A DNA stretch of 64,000 nt from an uncultured Clostridia bacterium (GTDB lineage: Bacteria > Bacillota > Clostridia > TANB77 > CAG-465), in NCBI GenBank assembly GCA_934149365.1, contig CAKPEI010000003.1, positions 1 to 64,000 on the forward strand. Direction: 5' to 3'. The notes below the pieces were generated by a model, which did no database searches, was not told where the DNA came from, and saw only the letters and a program-made list of their open reading frames with translations. This document shows positions 62,566-64,000 of this stretch, in pieces. Each line of letters opens with the position of its first letter. Position 1 is the stretch's first letter. A program made the position numbers and the translations under genes.

Positions 62566-63760
62566 ATGAGAACAAAAGAAAAATCAAGAAGGCGGAATAT
62601 CATTAATAGTATTAGTAATAACAATAATAGTAATGATAATATTAGCGGCAGCAATAATATTATCACTATCAAATAGTGGAATAATAGGTAAGGCAAATAA
62701 AGCTAAAACAGATACAGACATAGCCAGTGCAAAAGATATAGTAGCAATGGCACATGCAGATTGGATGTTAGATGAGGCAAAAATAAAGGAAGAAGATAGC
62801 ACAGTAACATCATTTAGTAACTATGCTGAAAAGAAATTACAAGAAGCAGGATATAAAGTAGGGGCAGGAGAAGGAGCATATACCGTAACAGAAGATGGAG
62901 AGATATACGAAGGCTTAACAGAAGGAGCAAGGGCAGGAATAGCAGCAGGAATGAAAATAGGAGATGAAGTAAAGTATAATGCAGTACTAACAGAGAAAAG
63001 TTATACAACAGACGGAAGTGAACAAAGTTCAACAGGAGCAGCAGATAGTACGAAAACCAAAACAGTAAAAACAAGTACAGACTATACATGGAAATATATA
63101 GGTTTAGGAGAAGATGGAAGTTTACTTATAGCACCAGATATGTCGGGAACAATAAGAGCAGACTATCTATTAACATTAGGAGATAAAGGTGGATATATAA
63201 ATGGGCCAACAGTGTTAAATACAGTGTGTGATGCTTTATATACAGTAGAGGGAAAAGGCAAAGCTCAAAGTATGAATATAGAGCTAGTAAATAAGTTATT
63301 GGAATATAATGGACCAAAGGGAAGATACTATGATACAAGTGGTAATACAGTAGAAACAGCCGAACCTAAAACAATAGGAGAAACAGGTTTGGTATCAAGC
63401 TTAGGCTCAAATACACAAACACCAGATGGAAAAGATATAAGTACATATTATTCCGATTTTTACGATATAAAGAAAACAGACCATGCAAGTAGAATAACTA
63501 AAGACACCGTAAAACAAAATCTAGTATATCAAGCAAATGCATACTGGCTTGCTTCTCCGTGTGCCTATGCCGGTTTCAACGTCGGCAAAACTTTTTTCTA
63601 TGTGCGTTACGTTGGCTCTTCTCGCGTGCACGCGTACAACATATTCGGCTCGAATGGCTATACTGGTAAATCTACCTACAATGTCCGCCCGTATGTTTCT
63701 CTAACATCTAATGTCCAGAAAACAACGGAAAATGGGAAAACAGTATGGACTTTAAGTTAG
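62566..63760 (+). CDS. Variable pilin-like secreted protein, copy C (start and body in different frames)
   Basis: AATGGAGGT and ATG 62566 read MRTKEKSRR, then CGG at 62593. Skipping one base gives GISLIVLVITIIVMIIL and an open frame to 63760, about 398 residues in all. The rest parallels copies A and B: NSGIIGKANKAKTDTDI, a middle with KVGAGEGAYTVTEDGE and KGGYINGPTVLNTVCDALYTVEGKGKAQSMNI, and a variable C-terminus. Closest to copy A. The prepilin leader would be cleaved after Gly by a prepilin peptidase (inference). Confidence 0.65.
63542..63718 (+). other. Hypervariable C-terminal segment (VR-like), copy C
   Basis: 177 bp, begins YWLASPCAYAGF and ends RPYVSLTSNVQ. Five of 59 codons end in A. 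Same fixed scaffold as copies A and B with different residues at most exposed positions. Confidence 0.6.
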
Positions 63761-63768
63761 CAGCAATA

Positions 63769-63801
63769 GTTAATTTTGCAGACGTTGTCTGCAAGATTAA
63801 C
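63769..63801 (+). other. 15-bp hairpin after variable gene C
   Basis: GTTAATTTTGCAGAC and GTCTGCAAGATTAAC pair with one wobble and loop GTT. No T run follows, so it is a weaker terminator candidate. It differs from the hairpins after copies A and B. Confidence 0.6.
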
Positions 63802-63811
63802 TTGGTCTCAT

Positions 63812-63886
63812 AATATTTTATTGATAGATAAACCTATTGGAGTTAGTAAATATGAACTTTTACAAGATATACCAGAATATTTTTAA
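63812..63886 (+). pseudogene. Possible TruB N-terminal fragment
   Basis: The frame reads NILLIDKPIGVSKYELLQDI and stops after PEYF. The LLIDKP-G-S start matches the N-terminus of tRNA pseudouridine-55 synthase TruB, but only about 24 codons remain and there is no start codon or ribosome site. Likely a recombination scar; the remaining bases to 64000 hold only a promoter-like pair. Confidence 0.4.
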
Positions 63887-63954
63887 TCACAATTGTCAAA
63901 AGTAGAAAAAACCAGGTCGCATATTAAAGATATCTAAGATTTTAAACTTACATA

Positions 63955-63983
63955 TTGACATTTGAATTTAATTAGTATAAAAT
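63955..63983 (+). promoter_or_regulatory. Promoter-like sequence at window end
   Basis: TTGACA (63955-63960) and TAAAAT (63978-63983), spacer 17; the gene it would serve lies beyond the window. Confidence 0.5.
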
Positions 63984-64000
63984 AGCAATATAAAAAGTAG

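Overview
The window is AT-rich DNA from a low-GC Firmicute, most likely an uncultured gut-type Clostridia lineage. Support comes from a SCIFF six-cysteine peptide gene (a clostridial hallmark), strong AGGAGG-type ribosome binding sites, TTGACA/TATAAT promoters with 17-base spacers, a PadR/DUF1700/DUF4097/PspC envelope operon, an SLH-type S-layer protein, and a full glycolytic operon. Species cannot be named from the sequence.

Layout. 1-1260: 3' part of variable pilin-like gene A. 1349-5725: murD, pgsA, ligA, SCIFF peptide. 5826-6154: RNase P RNA. 6255-8083: envelope-stress operon. 8264-13229: surface proteins, tRNA-Leu, secreted nuclease, S-layer protein. 13375-19811: gap-pgk-(membrane protein)-tpiA-gpmI-eno. 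20564-27232: uvrB-uvrA locus, disturbed by a KilA-N cassette at the uvrB start and a TnpB N-domain gene between uvrB and uvrA. 27351-34000: murB, yvcK, a debranching-enzyme-like protein, ruvC, patatin, HD protein. 34101-36541: ferritin-like, DUF421, radical SAM and a microprotein. 36799-43315: ppa-pheS-pheT-O-antigen-ligase-like. 43348-46450: small secreted proteins and variable gene B. 46575-55441: der-plsY-pta, membrane proteins, cdaA, greA, lysS. 55617-59173: a PemK/MazF-like gene, a DUF4364 regulator, cmk-plsC-trmR-like. 59213-61994: an orphan 565-aa protein and a GlmU lacking its acetyltransferase domain. 62004-64000: variable gene C.

The most striking system is three paralogous secreted or pilin-like genes (A, B, C). 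Each has a prepilin-like hydrophobic N-terminus, an A-rich gene body, and a sharply different 177-bp C-terminal segment of identical length in all three. That segment has a fixed scaffold (YWLAS...VR.V...F.S.G...VSL) and hypervariable codons, as expected of a diversity-generating-retroelement variable region or a similar cassette-swapping system. No reverse transcriptase or template repeat is present in the window. Genes B and C share a duplicated upstream unit: conserved promoter, short leader ORF, structured RNA and intrinsic terminator. In copy C this carries an (AG)16 microsatellite.

In both complete copies the RBS/ATG lies one base out of frame with the pilin body. The junction codon is CGG followed by A; skipping one base gives GGA and restores a canonical KKGISLIV-type prepilin site. 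The uvrB frameshift, inside its Walker A motif, also falls at CGG-A. By my manual scan CGG is otherwise nearly absent as an in-frame codon here. This could be programmed +1 shifting, shared decay, or sequence error, and is the main item to check.
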